The translations under genes were made by a program, and so were the position numbers. Below the pieces are notes generated by a model. That model was not told where the DNA came from. It saw only the letters and a program-made list of their open reading frames with translations, and ran no database searches. From Nocardioides sp. Soil797 (GTDB taxonomy: Bacteria > Actinomycetota > Actinomycetes > Propionibacteriales > Nocardioidaceae), in contig LMSR01000001.1 in the NCBI GenBank assembly GCA_001429555.1, positions 180,687-244,686 of the forward strand: a DNA stretch of 64,000 bases. Direction: 5' to 3'. How positions within the stretch are numbered: position 1 is the first letter of the stretch; every line of letters begins with the position of its first letter. Of the stretch, positions 53,884 through 62,594 are shown in pieces.

Positions 53884-54357
53884 CCGATCCAGGGCGAGGG
53901 CGGTGTGGTGATTCCCCCTGAGGGCTATCTCCGCGAGGTGCGGGCCCTGTGCAGCGAGCACGACGTCCTCATGGTGGCCGACGAGATCCAATCCGGCCTG
54001 GCCAGGTCCGGGCGCACGTTCGCATGTGACCACGAAGGTGTCGTGCCCGACATCTACGTGCTCGGCAAGGCCCTGGGTGGAGGTCTGTATCCGGTCTCCG
54101 TCATCGCCGCGGACGCCGACGTGCTGGGCGTGGTCGAGCCGGGGACCCATGGGTCCACCTTCGGTGGAAACCCGCTCCCGGCAGCCATCGGCCACGAGGT
54201 GGTCCAGATGCTGGCGACCGGCGAGTTCCAGGAGCGCGCTCGAGTTCTCGGCGACCGCCTCAAGCAGGGTCTCGACTCGCTCGTTGGCTCCGGCGTGCTT
54301 GCTGTGCGCGCGCGTGGCTTGTGGGCCGGGGTCGACATCGACCCTGTGAGTATTTGA
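53884..54357 (+). pseudogene. rocD: Ornithine aminotransferase (rocD) fragment, middle part
   Basis: The frame covers the part of ornithine aminotransferase from 'PIQGEGGVVIPPEGYL' through 'VADEIQSGLARSG' and the PLP-lysine motif 'VLGKALGGGLYPVS' to 'RARGLWAGVDID'. It then ends in a premature stop at 54355. The N-terminal about 190 residues are absent. The C-terminus reappears at 54860-55014 beyond an IS21-type remnant, so the gene was disrupted by insertion and its front deleted. Confidence 0.88.
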
Positions 54358-54457
54358 AGGCGTAGGGGCCACCCGATCGTGACGTTCGGGGCCAGTGATC
54401 TTGCCGGTGGGGGCCAGCAGCCGCTGGTGTGGGGGCCGCTGGCTCCACCGGGTGCTC

Positions 54458-54688
54458 TCACTGGTTCAGGATGGCCTGCTCGCGCATGTTGTGGTTGCCG
54501 GTGTCGACCCAGATGCGGTCCATGATCGCGTCGGCGTGGACTCTGGATCCGAGTCGCTGGTGCCAGCCCTTCTTCGCGTACTGGGTACAGAACACGGTCG
54601 AGGCGGTTTCGTAGTGACGCTCCAACAACTCGAGCTGCATGCTGCGTGTCGCGTCATCGGGGTGGTCCAGGAGCCATCCGTCGTTCAC
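54458..54688 (-). mobile_element. IS21-family istB remnant
   Basis: The minus-strand frame reads 'EWLLDPPDEA'-type IstB sequence: 'LELLERHYETASTVFCTQYA', 'KKGWHQRLGSRVHADAIMDR', then 'DTGNHNMRE'. This is the C-terminal part of the IS21 helper ATPase, with several residues missing at the usual VHNT position. No istA or terminal repeats were found, so only a fragment is left inside rocD. Confidence 0.8.
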
Positions 54689-54859
54689 CGGCAGGGTGAT
54701 GTCCGCCTACCTTCTACGCACGGCCGAAAGAACCCAAAAACGATGGCCCCCAACCACGCCACTGGCGGCCCCCACGCACGCCAACAGACGATCAGGCCAC
54801 ACTGGCCCAAGAACACCCCACCGATGGACCCCAGCGAAGCGAATATTCACCTGACCTGC

Positions 54860-55014
54860 TCAGTGGTCGCGAGGTGTGTGAGGGCCTGATGGAGCGCGGT
54901 GTCCTGGCCAAGGACACGCATGGCTCCACGGTGCGTTTCGCGCCGCCATTGGTGGCGACCGAGGCCGACATCGACTTCCTCGTCAACGCGTTGCGTGAGG
55001 TGCTCGCGAGTTGA
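54860..55014 (+). pseudogene. rocD: Ornithine aminotransferase (rocD) fragment, C-terminus
   Basis: The frame ends 'GREVCEGLMERGVLAKDTHG', 'TVRFAPPLVATEADIDFLV' and 'ALREVLAS', the normal RocD C-terminus. It is in the same orientation as the fragment at 53884. About 500 bases with the istB remnant separate the two parts. Confidence 0.85.
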
Positions 55015-55017
55015 ACA

Positions 55018-55056
55018 GGTTTCGAGACGGTCGCAGAGCCATCTCCTGAACCACCG
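55018..55056. repeat. REP-like hairpin repeat, copy 1
   Basis: 39 bases beginning GGTTTCGAGACGGTCGC and ending AACCACCG. A close copy is at 62595-62633. In copy 2 the centre is a clean GGTCGC/GCGACC hairpin; here it is degenerate. From memory such elements are scattered in Nocardioides-type genomes after genes. It sits between rocD' and the TetR gene stop, convergent ends. Confidence 0.65.
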
Positions 55057-55063
55057 TAGGGAG

Positions 55064-55687
55064 TCAGCTCTGGTCGAAGCCGCTGGCCAGTAGATGCACC
55101 AGCTGGCGCAGGCGCTCGCCGAGGTTGAAGGGCGGCTTGTCGCCGGCACACCAGTCGTGCAGCACCGCGAAATAGCCCGTGGCGAGCACGGAGCCGAGCA
55201 GTTCCTTGTCGGCGACCGGCTGGCCGCTGTGCTCGATCAGTTCGGTCATCTCGACGGCCAGCGCTGAGTTGTCCAGCAGGTTCAGCTCGCGCACGGCGGG
55301 GCCGAAGAGGGCGACGGTCTCGTCCCTGGTGTCCATGCTGACCTGGGCGATCCCGGTCATGAACTCGGTGAGTTGCTGCTGCAGGGGTTCGTCGGGGTTC
55401 CGAATCGTGCCGAAGCCCAGGTCGCGACGTCGTGCTGCCCAGTCGTCGAGGATCGCGGACTTGCGCTCGAAGTAGTTGAACACCGAGGTGCGGGCGACAC
55501 CGGCCTCCTTGGCGATGTCGTCCATCGTCGTGCCGTCGTAGCTCTGCTTGGTGAAGAGACCCACGGCCGCGTCATAGACGTGGTCGCGTCGCTGGCTGCG
55601 GCGCAGCTGACGGCGTTGATAGGCCGACAGCTCAGTGGAATCCGGCTGGGAGGGCGCGGTCTGGGAGGGCGGGGGCATGGGTCTCAT
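55064..55687 (-). CDS. TetR-family repressor
   Basis: This is a 207-residue regulator. The HTH is at about residues 33-78 ('VYDAAVGLFTKQSYDGTTMD', then 'GVARTSVFNYFERKSAIL'), preceded by a 30-residue Pro/Ser/Gln-rich tail, with a C-terminal helical ligand domain. It is divergent from the GAF/liv operon. A 17-base palindrome at 55747-55763 lies between them and is its likely operator. A start three codons downstream is also possible. Confidence 0.9.
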   Translation of the reverse strand: MRPMPPPSQTAPSQPDSTELSAYQRRQLRRSQRRDHVYDAAVGLFTKQSYDGTTMDDIAKEAGVARTSVFNYFERKSAILDDWAARRRDLGFGTIRNPDEPLQQQLTEFMTGIAQVSMDTRDETVALFGPAVRELNLLDNSALAVEMTELIEHSGQPVADKELLGSVLATGYFAVLHDWCAGDKPPFNLGERLRQLVHLLASGFDQS

Positions 55688-55746
55688 TCTGATCGTCGGA
55701 CGAAAAGGATGGGCGAGCGGTGTGATCTGCGCTATGTTTTGAACCG

Positions 55747-55763
55747 GAGTCCATTTTGGACTC
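55747..55763. promoter_or_regulatory. Candidate TetR operator
   Basis: This is a perfect inverted repeat GAGTCCA-TTT-TGGACTC, 60 bases upstream of the TetR start and 20 bases before the GAF start codon. Size and position are those of a TetR-family dimer site controlling both directions. Confidence 0.6.
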
Positions 55764-55783
55764 TAGTGCAAAGAGGAGTGTTC

Positions 55784-56290
55784 ATGAGTGTCGCCCCCCT
55801 TCTCGTGGAATTAGATCGCTATGACGATGACGCCGCCTACCTGCGCAGATTGCTTGCCTCCAACGACGCCACCCAAGCGGTGCAGATCGCGGTCGACCAC
55901 GTGGTCGACGAGTTGGGTTGCGCAGTCTCCTGGGCAGGGCTGATCGAGGGCGACAACCTGATCATGGCGGCGCACCGCGGCGTGCGGTCGATGGAGATGT
56001 CGTCGGCGTGGCAGCTGAAGATCGGTGAGGGCATCGGTGGGCGAGTGGCCTCCGAACGCAAGCCGCACATGAGCCGCGACTACCGACACGACACCCGCCG
56101 GGTCCCGGTGATGAAGCGGCTGATCGACAACGAAGGCATCCAGGCCACCCTCACCGTCCCCCTGCTGGTCGGCAACGAAGCACTCGGCGTGCTCTACGCC
56201 GCGCAGCGTCAGCCCTATCCGTGGAGCCGCGCCGAGCAGGACGTGCTCGACGAGATCGGACAGGATCTCGCCGTACGCCTGCGACAGCTC
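55784..56290 (+). pseudogene. GAF-domain regulator, 3' truncated by deletion
   Basis: The ATG at 55784 with GAGGAG upstream starts a frame whose first about 168 residues hold a GAF domain ('LGCAVSWAGLIEGDNLIMA', 'LKIGEGIGGRVASER', 'ATLTVPLLVGNEALGVLYAA'). After 'RLRQLDG' the frame runs on, out of frame, through livH DNA as meaningless Arg/Pro-rich sequence to 56743. The normal C-terminal output domain (an HTH in the usual GAF-CdaR/PucR-type regulators) is lost. The fusion point with livH is near 56285-56290. Confidence 0.8.
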
Positions 56291-56291
56291 G

Positions 56292-56753
56292 ATGGTCTTC
56301 GCGATCGTCCTGGTCGGCGCGTCAGCCTTCGCGCTGCACCACACCCGGTGGGGACGAGCCGTGCAGGCAATGCGCCAGGACGGCCAGGTCGCCGAGACGT
56401 TCGGTGTGAAGATCCTGCCGATCGCCCTGATGATCTCCGGCCTGGCCGCGGCCAGCGCCGCGGCCGCCGGCATGGTCGTTGCCCTGAAGATGCCGTTGAC
56501 CCCCGGTTTGCCGTTGCACTGGATCGGCATCGTCGTGGTGGCCACTCTCCTCGGCGGACTCGGCCGCCCCCTGGGTGCCCTGGTCGCCGCGATCGTTCTG
56601 ATGGTGATCACCAACGCCTGGTCGCTGTGGTTCCCGCCGCAGTGGGCGCCGGCGGTCACCTTCGGCATGCTCTTCGCCTTCCTCGCCCTGCAACCACTGG
56701 TGCGGATGGCCCGCGAACGCTTCTCCTCAGGAGGCACCCATGAACTGGCTTGA
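56292..56753 (+). pseudogene. livH: Branched-chain-type ABC permease LivH, C-terminal half only
   Basis: 153 residues match the second half of LivH-type permeases: 'TRWGRAVQAMRQDGQVAETF', 'LMISGLAAASAAAAGMVVAL' and 'LLGGLGRPLGALVAAIVLM'. About half of the usual 290 residues, including the first helices, is missing because the upstream DNA was deleted into the GAF gene. It might be translated from ATG 56292 but is unlikely to form a working channel. The gene overlaps livM by 14 bases. Confidence 0.8.
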
Positions 56754-57741
56754 TCCCTCGGCACGACGACCGTTCGCGATCCTGGCTGCCGGCGTACTCC
56801 TCGCGATCGTGCTGGTGCCCGCCGTGGGCACGAGCTTCGCGGTGACCTTCGGCTTCCAGTTCCTGATCTGGACCTGCCTGGCCCTGAGCTGGGCGGTCTT
56901 CTCGGGCAACACCGGCTATGCCAGCTTCGGGCACGGAGTGTTCTTCGGCATCGGCACCTACATCACGGCCGCCGTGCTCCGCGAGACCAACTTCTCGTTC
57001 GTCGTGGCGATGCTGGTCGCCGGACTCGTGGCCGGCGCACTGGCCCTCGTGGTCGGGCTCGCGGTCTTCTCCTCGCCCCGCTTCGCCGGAGACCTCTTCG
57101 GGCTGGTCACCCTCGCGATGGCGTTCATCGTGATGACGGCCGTCTCCAACATCTCCTTCCTCGACGGTGGCACCGGAGTCTTCGTCCGCGAGCACACCAC
57201 CGGCACCTGGATCGGGTCGAGCACCAATCACCTCTTCATCGTGGCCGGGCTGCTGGTCGCGCTCTGCGGAGCGGTGTCGATCGCCGCCTCCACCACCCGG
57301 TGGGGTGCCGCGCTCCGGGCGATCCGTGACGACGAAGCGGTCGCGGAGTCACTCGGCGTACCGACGTATCGCTACAAGGTGCTGACCTTCGTGGTCAGCG
57401 GCGCCCTCGCCGGACTCGCGGGTGCACCCCAGGCGGTCTATCTCGGGTACGTCGAAGTCGGCGGCGTCTTCGCGCTCAACATCCCGCTCTTCGTCATCAT
57501 GATGGTGATCCTGGGAGGGATCACCCGCTGGTGGGGCCCGATCATCGGTGCCGCCGTCGTCGTCGCCCTGCGCGAGGCCCTGCTCGGCATCGGCTCGGCG
57601 GAGCTCGCCCAGGTGATCGTCGGACTGAGCCTGGTCGCGGTCATCGCGGTGATGCCACACGGCGTCTCCGGTTTCGTCTCGCGCTTCACCACGAAGCGCG
57701 CCATTCCCACCGATCGCACAGTCCGCGGAGGTGCATCATGA
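56740..57741 (+). CDS. livM: Branched-chain-type ABC permease LivM
   Basis: This is a 333-residue permease with about nine hydrophobic segments and LivM features: 'LSWAVFSGNTGYASFGHGVF', 'FGLVTLAMAFIV' and 'AIRDDEAVAESLGVPTYRYK'. It pairs with LivH, which is broken here, so function depends on another LivH. It is part of an importer for amino acids or aromatic/carboxylic acids. Confidence 0.9.
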   Translation: MNWLDPSARRPFAILAAGVLLAIVLVPAVGTSFAVTFGFQFLIWTCLALSWAVFSGNTGYASFGHGVFFGIGTYITAAVLRETNFSFVVAMLVAGLVAGALALVVGLAVFSSPRFAGDLFGLVTLAMAFIVMTAVSNISFLDGGTGVFVREHTTGTWIGSSTNHLFIVAGLLVALCGAVSIAASTTRWGAALRAIRDDEAVAESLGVPTYRYKVLTFVVSGALAGLAGAPQAVYLGYVEVGGVFALNIPLFVIMMVILGGITRWWGPIIGAAVVVALREALLGIGSAELAQVIVGLSLVAVIAVMPHGVSGFVSRFTTKRAIPTDRTVRGGAS

Positions 57742-58466
57742 CGATGTTGAAATGTGTCGACGTCACGAAGCGTTTCGGGGGAGTCACCGCGCTGCACCAG
57801 GTCGGCATCGAGGTGTCTCCCGGCGAGATCGTCGGGCTGGTCGGCCCCAACGGGTCGGGCAAGACCACGCTGCTCAGCTGCATCGCCGGCTCCCTGCCCG
57901 TCACCGCCGGCCGGATCGAGTTCGTCGATCGCGAGATCACCAGGTCGTCACCGCACCACCGGGCCAAGCTCGGCATCGCGCGGACCTTCCAGGTGCCGCG
58001 GCCACTGGACTCCTTCACCGTGGTCGAGAACGTGGCGACCTCGTGCATGTTCGGTCGTGACCGGATGTCGCGCACCGCCGCACTGGCGCGGGGCCGGGAG
58101 GTGCTCGATCGGGTCGGGCTCGGCAGGCATGCGGACGGCGAGATCGGGGCGCTGACGCTGCACGAGCGCAAGTTCCTCGAGATCGCCCGCGCTCTCGCGC
58201 TGGACCCGAAGCTGATCCTGCTCGACGAGGTGCTCGGTGGTCTCAACCCCAAGGAGACCGACGAGGGGATGGAGCTGATCGCATCGTTGCGCGACGACGG
58301 TGTCGCCGTGGTCTACATCGAGCACAACGTGCGCGCGGTGGCTTCGCTGGCCGACCGGATGTATGTGCTGAACCGGGGCCGGAACCTGGCCACCGGAACA
58401 CCGGAAAAGGTCCTCGCCGACCCCGCCGTGATCGCGGCCTACCTGGGAGGAGACGTCGATGCTTGA
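57738..58466 (+). CDS. livG: Branched-chain-type ABC ATPase LivG
   Basis: This is a 242-residue ATPase. Walker A is GPNGSGKTT (residues 35-43), the Q-loop is in 'GIARTFQVPRPL', Walker B is 'LILLDEVLGGLN' and the His switch is 'VYIEHNVRAV'. The signature is 'LTLHERKFLEIARAL', lacking the usual LSGGQ glycines, a known variation in some LivG-like proteins. The ATG overlaps the livM stop. Confidence 0.92.
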   Translation: MTMLKCVDVTKRFGGVTALHQVGIEVSPGEIVGLVGPNGSGKTTLLSCIAGSLPVTAGRIEFVDREITRSSPHHRAKLGIARTFQVPRPLDSFTVVENVATSCMFGRDRMSRTAALARGREVLDRVGLGRHADGEIGALTLHERKFLEIARALALDPKLILLDEVLGGLNPKETDEGMELIASLRDDGVAVVYIEHNVRAVASLADRMYVLNRGRNLATGTPEKVLADPAVIAAYLGGDVDA

Positions 58467-59163
58467 GCTGAACGGACTGGTCGTGAGCTATGGCGAGGCG
58501 GCCGCCCTGCGTGGTGTCGACCTGAGTGTCGAACGTGGCTCGGTGGTCTCGCTGGTGGGCTCGAACGGAGCCGGCAAGAGCACTCTGGTCAAGGCCCTGC
58601 TGGGCATGCAGCCGAGCAGCGGCGGCGCCATCGTCTTCGACGGCCAGGACATCACCCACCGTCCGGCCACGGACCGGCCCGCACTTGGCATCGCCCTGGT
58701 GCCCGAGGGACGACGGCTCTTCAAGGACATGTCGGTGCGCGACAACCTGCTCCTCGGGTTGCACCACTCTCAGGCACGCAGGCGCTCCACCGGCCTGGAC
58801 CACATCTATGACCTCTTCCCGATCCTCGGCCAGCGACCGAAACAGCTCGCCGGCACGATGTCCGGCGGCGAGCAGCAGATGGTCGCGCTGGGCCGAGCGT
58901 TGGTCTCCCAACCGTCGCTGCTGGTGCTCGACGAACCGTCCCTGGGCCTCGCCCCGATCGTCGTACAAGAGGTCTTCCGCACCATCGAGCGAGTCACCGC
59001 CGAAGGAGTGACCGTGCTGCTCGCGGAGCAGAACATGCAGAAGGCGCTCGAGCTCTCCGACCACGGCTACGTGCTGGCCGACGGACGGATCGTGATGTCC
59101 GGGACCGGTGAGGAGCTGTTGAGTTCGGACGAGGTCCGCAAGGCATATCTGGGTGGACCATGA
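58459..59163 (+). CDS. livF: Branched-chain-type ABC ATPase LivF
   Basis: This is a 234-residue ATPase with Walker A GSNGAGKST, signature MSGGEQQM, Walker B 'LLVLDEPSLGLAP' and 'LLAEQNMQKALELSDHGYVL', typical of LivF. It overlaps livG by eight bases. It forms the ATPase dimer with LivG. Confidence 0.94.
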   Translation: MLELNGLVVSYGEAAALRGVDLSVERGSVVSLVGSNGAGKSTLVKALLGMQPSSGGAIVFDGQDITHRPATDRPALGIALVPEGRRLFKDMSVRDNLLLGLHHSQARRRSTGLDHIYDLFPILGQRPKQLAGTMSGGEQQMVALGRALVSQPSLLVLDEPSLGLAPIVVQEVFRTIERVTAEGVTVLLAEQNMQKALELSDHGYVLADGRIVMSGTGEELLSSDEVRKAYLGGP

Positions 59164-59777
59164 ATGCGTCCGCTCGGCTCGGCCGGGCGCGGCTCGGCGA
59201 GCCACGGCTCGGCCGGGCACCGTGGACGACTGCCGGTGAGCTCGACCCGGACCAGGCCCGACTCAAGGAGCAGATCGACGCCACCTGGGGTGGCGGGGCG
59301 GTCGGCCTCAGCCCGATCGATCCGTCCGGGCGGCTGGTGGGTCCCTTCGACCTGATGGCGGCGAGCCCCCACGTGGGCGCGGCGGTGCTGGCGCTGGCCA
59401 GCAGCTTCCGCGATGCGGAGTTGTCCGTGGCCGAGCGCGAGCTGGTGATCCTGGTCGTCGCCGTGGCCGAGCGGGCCGACTTCATGTGGGAGGGCCACCT
59501 CCCGGTCGGCGTGGCCGCGGGGATGAGCACGGAGATCGGCGAGGCGCTGAGGCGGGGGGAGACCCCGCAGCTCGGCGGGCCGCTCGCCACCGTGCACCGC
59601 GTGGCCCGCGCCCTGATCGATGACGGCGACCTGGACGACGCCACCTTCGAGTCCGCAGTTGAGGAACTCGGATGGCCACGCGTGCAGGAGATCGTCTGGC
59701 TGACCGGCCTCTACCAGGCGTTCGGCCTCGCGATGCGCGTGGCCCGCACCCCACTTCCCGAGCAGGAGGACACATGA
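59160..59777 (+). CDS. Carboxymuconolactone decarboxylase (AhpD-fold) family protein
   Basis: This is a 205-residue all-helical protein. An N-terminal low-complexity stretch (residues 5-20) is encoded by CGGCTCGGC repeats. The CMD core has 'LSVAERELVILVVAVAERAD' and 'MWEGHLPVGVAAG'. The catalytic position is WxxH rather than CxxC or CxxH, so it is not an AhpD peroxidase; many actinobacterial CMD-like proteins share this. It is coupled to livF and the ligase by overlapping codons. Confidence 0.85.
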   Translation: MNASARLGRARLGEPRLGRAPWTTAGELDPDQARLKEQIDATWGGGAVGLSPIDPSGRLVGPFDLMAASPHVGAAVLALASSFRDAELSVAERELVILVVAVAERADFMWEGHLPVGVAAGMSTEIGEALRRGETPQLGGPLATVHRVARALIDDGDLDDATFESAVEELGWPRVQEIVWLTGLYQAFGLAMRVARTPLPEQEDT

Positions 59778-61333
59778 AAAGCCTTGCCGCCCCTGCTGTG
59801 CCGGACGGCCCCGTGCTCCGGGACTACCTGTGGGCAGCGCTGGCCCGGCACGGTCAGCGGCGCGCCCTGGTGGCGGACGGTCGCGAGTGGACCTTTGCAG
59901 AGCTGGCCGGCGCGGCCCGCTCGGTCGCCGGCCACCTGAAGGACCGGGGCATCACCGCCAGTGACCCGGTCGCGATCATCCTGCGCAACAGCGCCGAATA
60001 CGTGGTGGCCGACCTCGCCATCGCCCTGCTCGGAGCGGCGAAGGTGCCGCTCAACCTGATGCTCTCCGACGAGGAGCAGGCCTACATCGTGGCCGACTCC
60101 GGAGCACGACTCTGCATCGTCGAGGCCGGCCGGGTGGTCGCCGTCGAGCAGGCCCGCGCGTCGGGCGCCGACCCGCAGGTGCTGGTGAACGGCGGTGACG
60201 GTCCGGGCACGTGGGCCGCCGCGCTGGCGCACCCGCCACTCAAGGACGAACCCGACGTGCCGGCCGACGCCCTGGCGCTGATCATGTACACCGGCGGCAC
60301 GACGGGCCGCCCCAAGGGCGTGCTGCACACCCAACGGGGGATAGCGGCCAACCTGCTCTCCCACGTGCTCGAGATGGAGGTCGTCGCCGACGACGTGCTG
60401 CTCCTCACCTCACCGCTGGCACACAGTGCCGGGTTCCTGCTCCAGGCCGCCCTGACCAAGGGTGCGACCGTCTTCGTGGAGGACGGGTTCGACGTCGACC
60501 TGGTGGTCGACCGGATCGCGAACGACGGGGCCAGCTATCTGTTCCTCGTGCCGACGATGATCTATCGGCTGCTGGATGCGGCAGCGGCCCGGTCGCACGT
60601 GTCACCCCTCGAGACCAGCTCGCTGCGCACCATCCTCTACGGCGCGGCGCCGATCACCACGGAGCGCCTGCAACAGGGGCTGCGCATGTTCGGACCCGTC
60701 TTCGTCCAGCTCTACGCACAGTCGGAGGCGCCCAACTTCCTCACCAGGTTGCGGCGTGACGACCACCGCCTCGACGGCGACCTGACCCGGCTGTCCAGCT
60801 GCGGCCAGTCGGTGGTGATGGCCCAGGTCGTCGTACGACGTGAGGACGGGACGCCGTGCGAGGCCGGGGAAGTCGGAGAGGTGACGGCGATGTCGCCGTA
60901 CACGATGGTCGGCTACCTGAACCGTGACGCCGAGACCGCCGAGGCCCTGCGCGACGGGTGGCTGCACACCAGCGACATCGGCTACCTCGACGAGGCGGGC
61001 TACCTGTTCCTGCTGGATCGCAAGAAGGACATGATCATCACCGGGGGCCTCAACGTCTACTCCACCGAGGTCGAGCAGGCCATGGCGCGTCTCGACGGTG
61101 TCGCCCAGGTCGCGGTCACCGGTGTGCCGGACCCGGACTGGGGTGAGGCGGTGATCGCCTTCGTCGTCCCCGACGGGCCGGATGTGACGGCGGACGGCGT
61201 CAGGGCGGGTGCCCGTGAGCTGTTGACCACCTACAAGCGACCCAAGGAAGTGCATCTCGTGGAACAGCTCCCGGTGACAGCCGTGGGCAAGACCGACAAA
61301 CTGGCCCTTCGGCGACAGTGGGAGCAGAAGTGA
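59774..61333 (+). CDS. Acyl-CoA ligase (AMP-dependent synthetase)
   Basis: This is a 519-residue ANL enzyme: 'MYTGGTTGRPKGVLHTQRG', 'YAQSEAPNFL' (A5 region, with SE instead of TE), 'GWLHTSDIGYLDEAGYLFLL', 'RKKDMIITGGLNVYSTEVE' and the A10 Lys in 'VTAVGKTDK'. It activates the imported acid to its CoA ester. ATG 59774 has AGGAGGA upstream and overlaps the CMD stop. Confidence 0.93.
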   Translation: MKSLAAPAVPDGPVLRDYLWAALARHGQRRALVADGREWTFAELAGAARSVAGHLKDRGITASDPVAIILRNSAEYVVADLAIALLGAAKVPLNLMLSDEEQAYIVADSGARLCIVEAGRVVAVEQARASGADPQVLVNGGDGPGTWAAALAHPPLKDEPDVPADALALIMYTGGTTGRPKGVLHTQRGIAANLLSHVLEMEVVADDVLLLTSPLAHSAGFLLQAALTKGATVFVEDGFDVDLVVDRIANDGASYLFLVPTMIYRLLDAAAARSHVSPLETSSLRTILYGAAPITTERLQQGLRMFGPVFVQLYAQSEAPNFLTRLRRDDHRLDGDLTRLSSCGQSVVMAQVVVRREDGTPCEAGEVGEVTAMSPYTMVGYLNRDAETAEALRDGWLHTSDIGYLDEAGYLFLLDRKKDMIITGGLNVYSTEVEQAMARLDGVAQVAVTGVPDPDWGEAVIAFVVPDGPDVTADGVRAGARELLTTYKRPKEVHLVEQLPVTAVGKTDKLALRRQWEQK

Positions 61334-62496
61334 ACAGACCGTTGATCCTCGGGTGGGGACACACCGCCTTCGGTCGGCACGCCGACGAGAGCGTGGAGTC
61401 GCTGGTCGTCGCCGCCGGACGTGAAGCACTCGCGGACGCCGAGGTGGACCCGGCCTCCATCGACCTGGTCGTAGTCGGTCAGTTCAACTCCGGCATGAAC
61501 CCGCTCGGGTTCTCCTCGTCGCTGGCGTTGGAGATCGACGAGGCGTTGTTCGGCACACCCGCTGTGCGTGTCGAGAACGCCTGTGCCTCGGGGTCGACGG
61601 CGGTGCACGAGGCGCTGGCCCACCTGGGCTCCGGGCGGGCGGACCGGGTGCTGGTCGTGGGTGCGGAGAAGATGACCGGGATCCCGCCGGCGACGGTGGG
61701 AGCGGCTCTGCTCGGGGCCGACTACGACGCCGCCGGAACCACCTCCGAGACCGGCTTCGCGGGACTCTTCGCCGAGGTCGCGCTGGAATACGAACGACGT
61801 CACGGCCCTGTCGGTGACGTCCTGGGTCGGATCGGCGCCAAGAGTCACCGGCTGGGTGCGCAGAACCCCTTCGCGCACCTGCGCAAGGACCTGGGAGTGG
61901 AGTTCTGCTCGACGGTCTCGGCGCAGAACCCGATGGTGGCCGCGCCGTTGCGGCGTACGGACTGCTCGCCCGTCTCTGACGGTGCGGCGGCTCTGGTGCT
62001 CGGTCGCGAGCCGACGTCGTCGAGGCACCCGGGCGTGGCGGTCGCAGGGTGGAGCAGTGCCAACGACTTCCTGCCGAACGCGAAGCGGGACCCGCTCGCC
62101 TTCGCCGCCACCGAGCTGGCCTGGCACCGGGCCCTGGCCGAAGCCGGCGTCGGGCTGGCGGATCTGGACCTCGTGGAGTTGCACGACTGCTTCACCATTG
62201 CGGAGCTCAACCTCTATGAGGTGTTGGGGATGGCGCCACGCGGTGCCGGTCACCGAGTCGTCGACGAGGGCGCCGCCCTGCCGGGTGGTTCGTTGCCGGT
62301 CAACCCCTCGGGTGGCCTGAAGTCGAAGGGACATCCGGTTGGTGCCACCGGGGTCTCCCAGCACGTGCTGGCCTCGATGCAGCTGACCGGGACGTTTCCC
62401 GGCGTACAGATTCCGAATGCGCGGCGGGCTGCTGTGCACAACATGGGCGGGCTGGCGGTGGCCAACTGTGTGACGGTGCTCGAGGCGACGGAGTAG
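61330..62496 (+). CDS. Thiolase (acetyl-CoA acyltransferase family)
   Basis: This is a 388-residue thiolase of the SCP-x/acetyl-CoA acetyltransferase-like group. The nucleophile is C85 in 'VENACASGSTA'. It has 'VELHDCFTIAELNLYE', 'NPSGGLKSKGHPVGATG' with catalytic His, and a C-terminal 'HNMGG' in place of the usual Cys loop. It cleaves a 3-ketoacyl-CoA. The GTG overlaps the ligase stop. It is the last gene of the TetR-controlled operon. Confidence 0.92.
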   Translation: MNRPLILGWGHTAFGRHADESVESLVVAAGREALADAEVDPASIDLVVVGQFNSGMNPLGFSSSLALEIDEALFGTPAVRVENACASGSTAVHEALAHLGSGRADRVLVVGAEKMTGIPPATVGAALLGADYDAAGTTSETGFAGLFAEVALEYERRHGPVGDVLGRIGAKSHRLGAQNPFAHLRKDLGVEFCSTVSAQNPMVAAPLRRTDCSPVSDGAAALVLGREPTSSRHPGVAVAGWSSANDFLPNAKRDPLAFAATELAWHRALAEAGVGLADLDLVELHDCFTIAELNLYEVLGMAPRGAGHRVVDEGAALPGGSLPVNPSGGLKSKGHPVGATGVSQHVLASMQLTGTFPGVQIPNARRAAVHNMGGLAVANCVTVLEATE

Positions 62497-62550
62497 TAGA
62501 GGCGTTGCGACCAGCGATGGTCGTCCAGGCGCTGTCGAGTCGGGACTGCG

Positions 62551-62576
62551 TCTGGTGGACCAATTGGTCCACCAGA
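62551..62576. promoter_or_regulatory. Perfect 26-base palindrome
   Basis: TCTGGTGGACCAA followed directly by its exact complement TTGGTCCACCAGA, with no spacer. Each half contains TGGT-N2-ACCA, as in GntR/FadR-type sites. It lies 54 bases after the thiolase stop, in a 613-base gap without a gene. No GntR gene is adjacent. The structure suits a protein-binding site better than a terminator because there is no loop. Confidence 0.65.
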
Positions 62577-62594
62577 TGCAGGGGTGTCACCAGC

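Noticed and set aside
55373..55783. Upstream extension of the GAF frame
   Set aside because: It lies antisense to the TetR gene and lacks a ribosome-binding site; ATG 55784 has GAGGAG upstream.
59484..59510. Loss of catalytic Cys in the CMD-family protein as a defect
   Set aside because: The WxxH form is common in actinobacterial CMD-like proteins, so it is a subfamily trait rather than a mutation.
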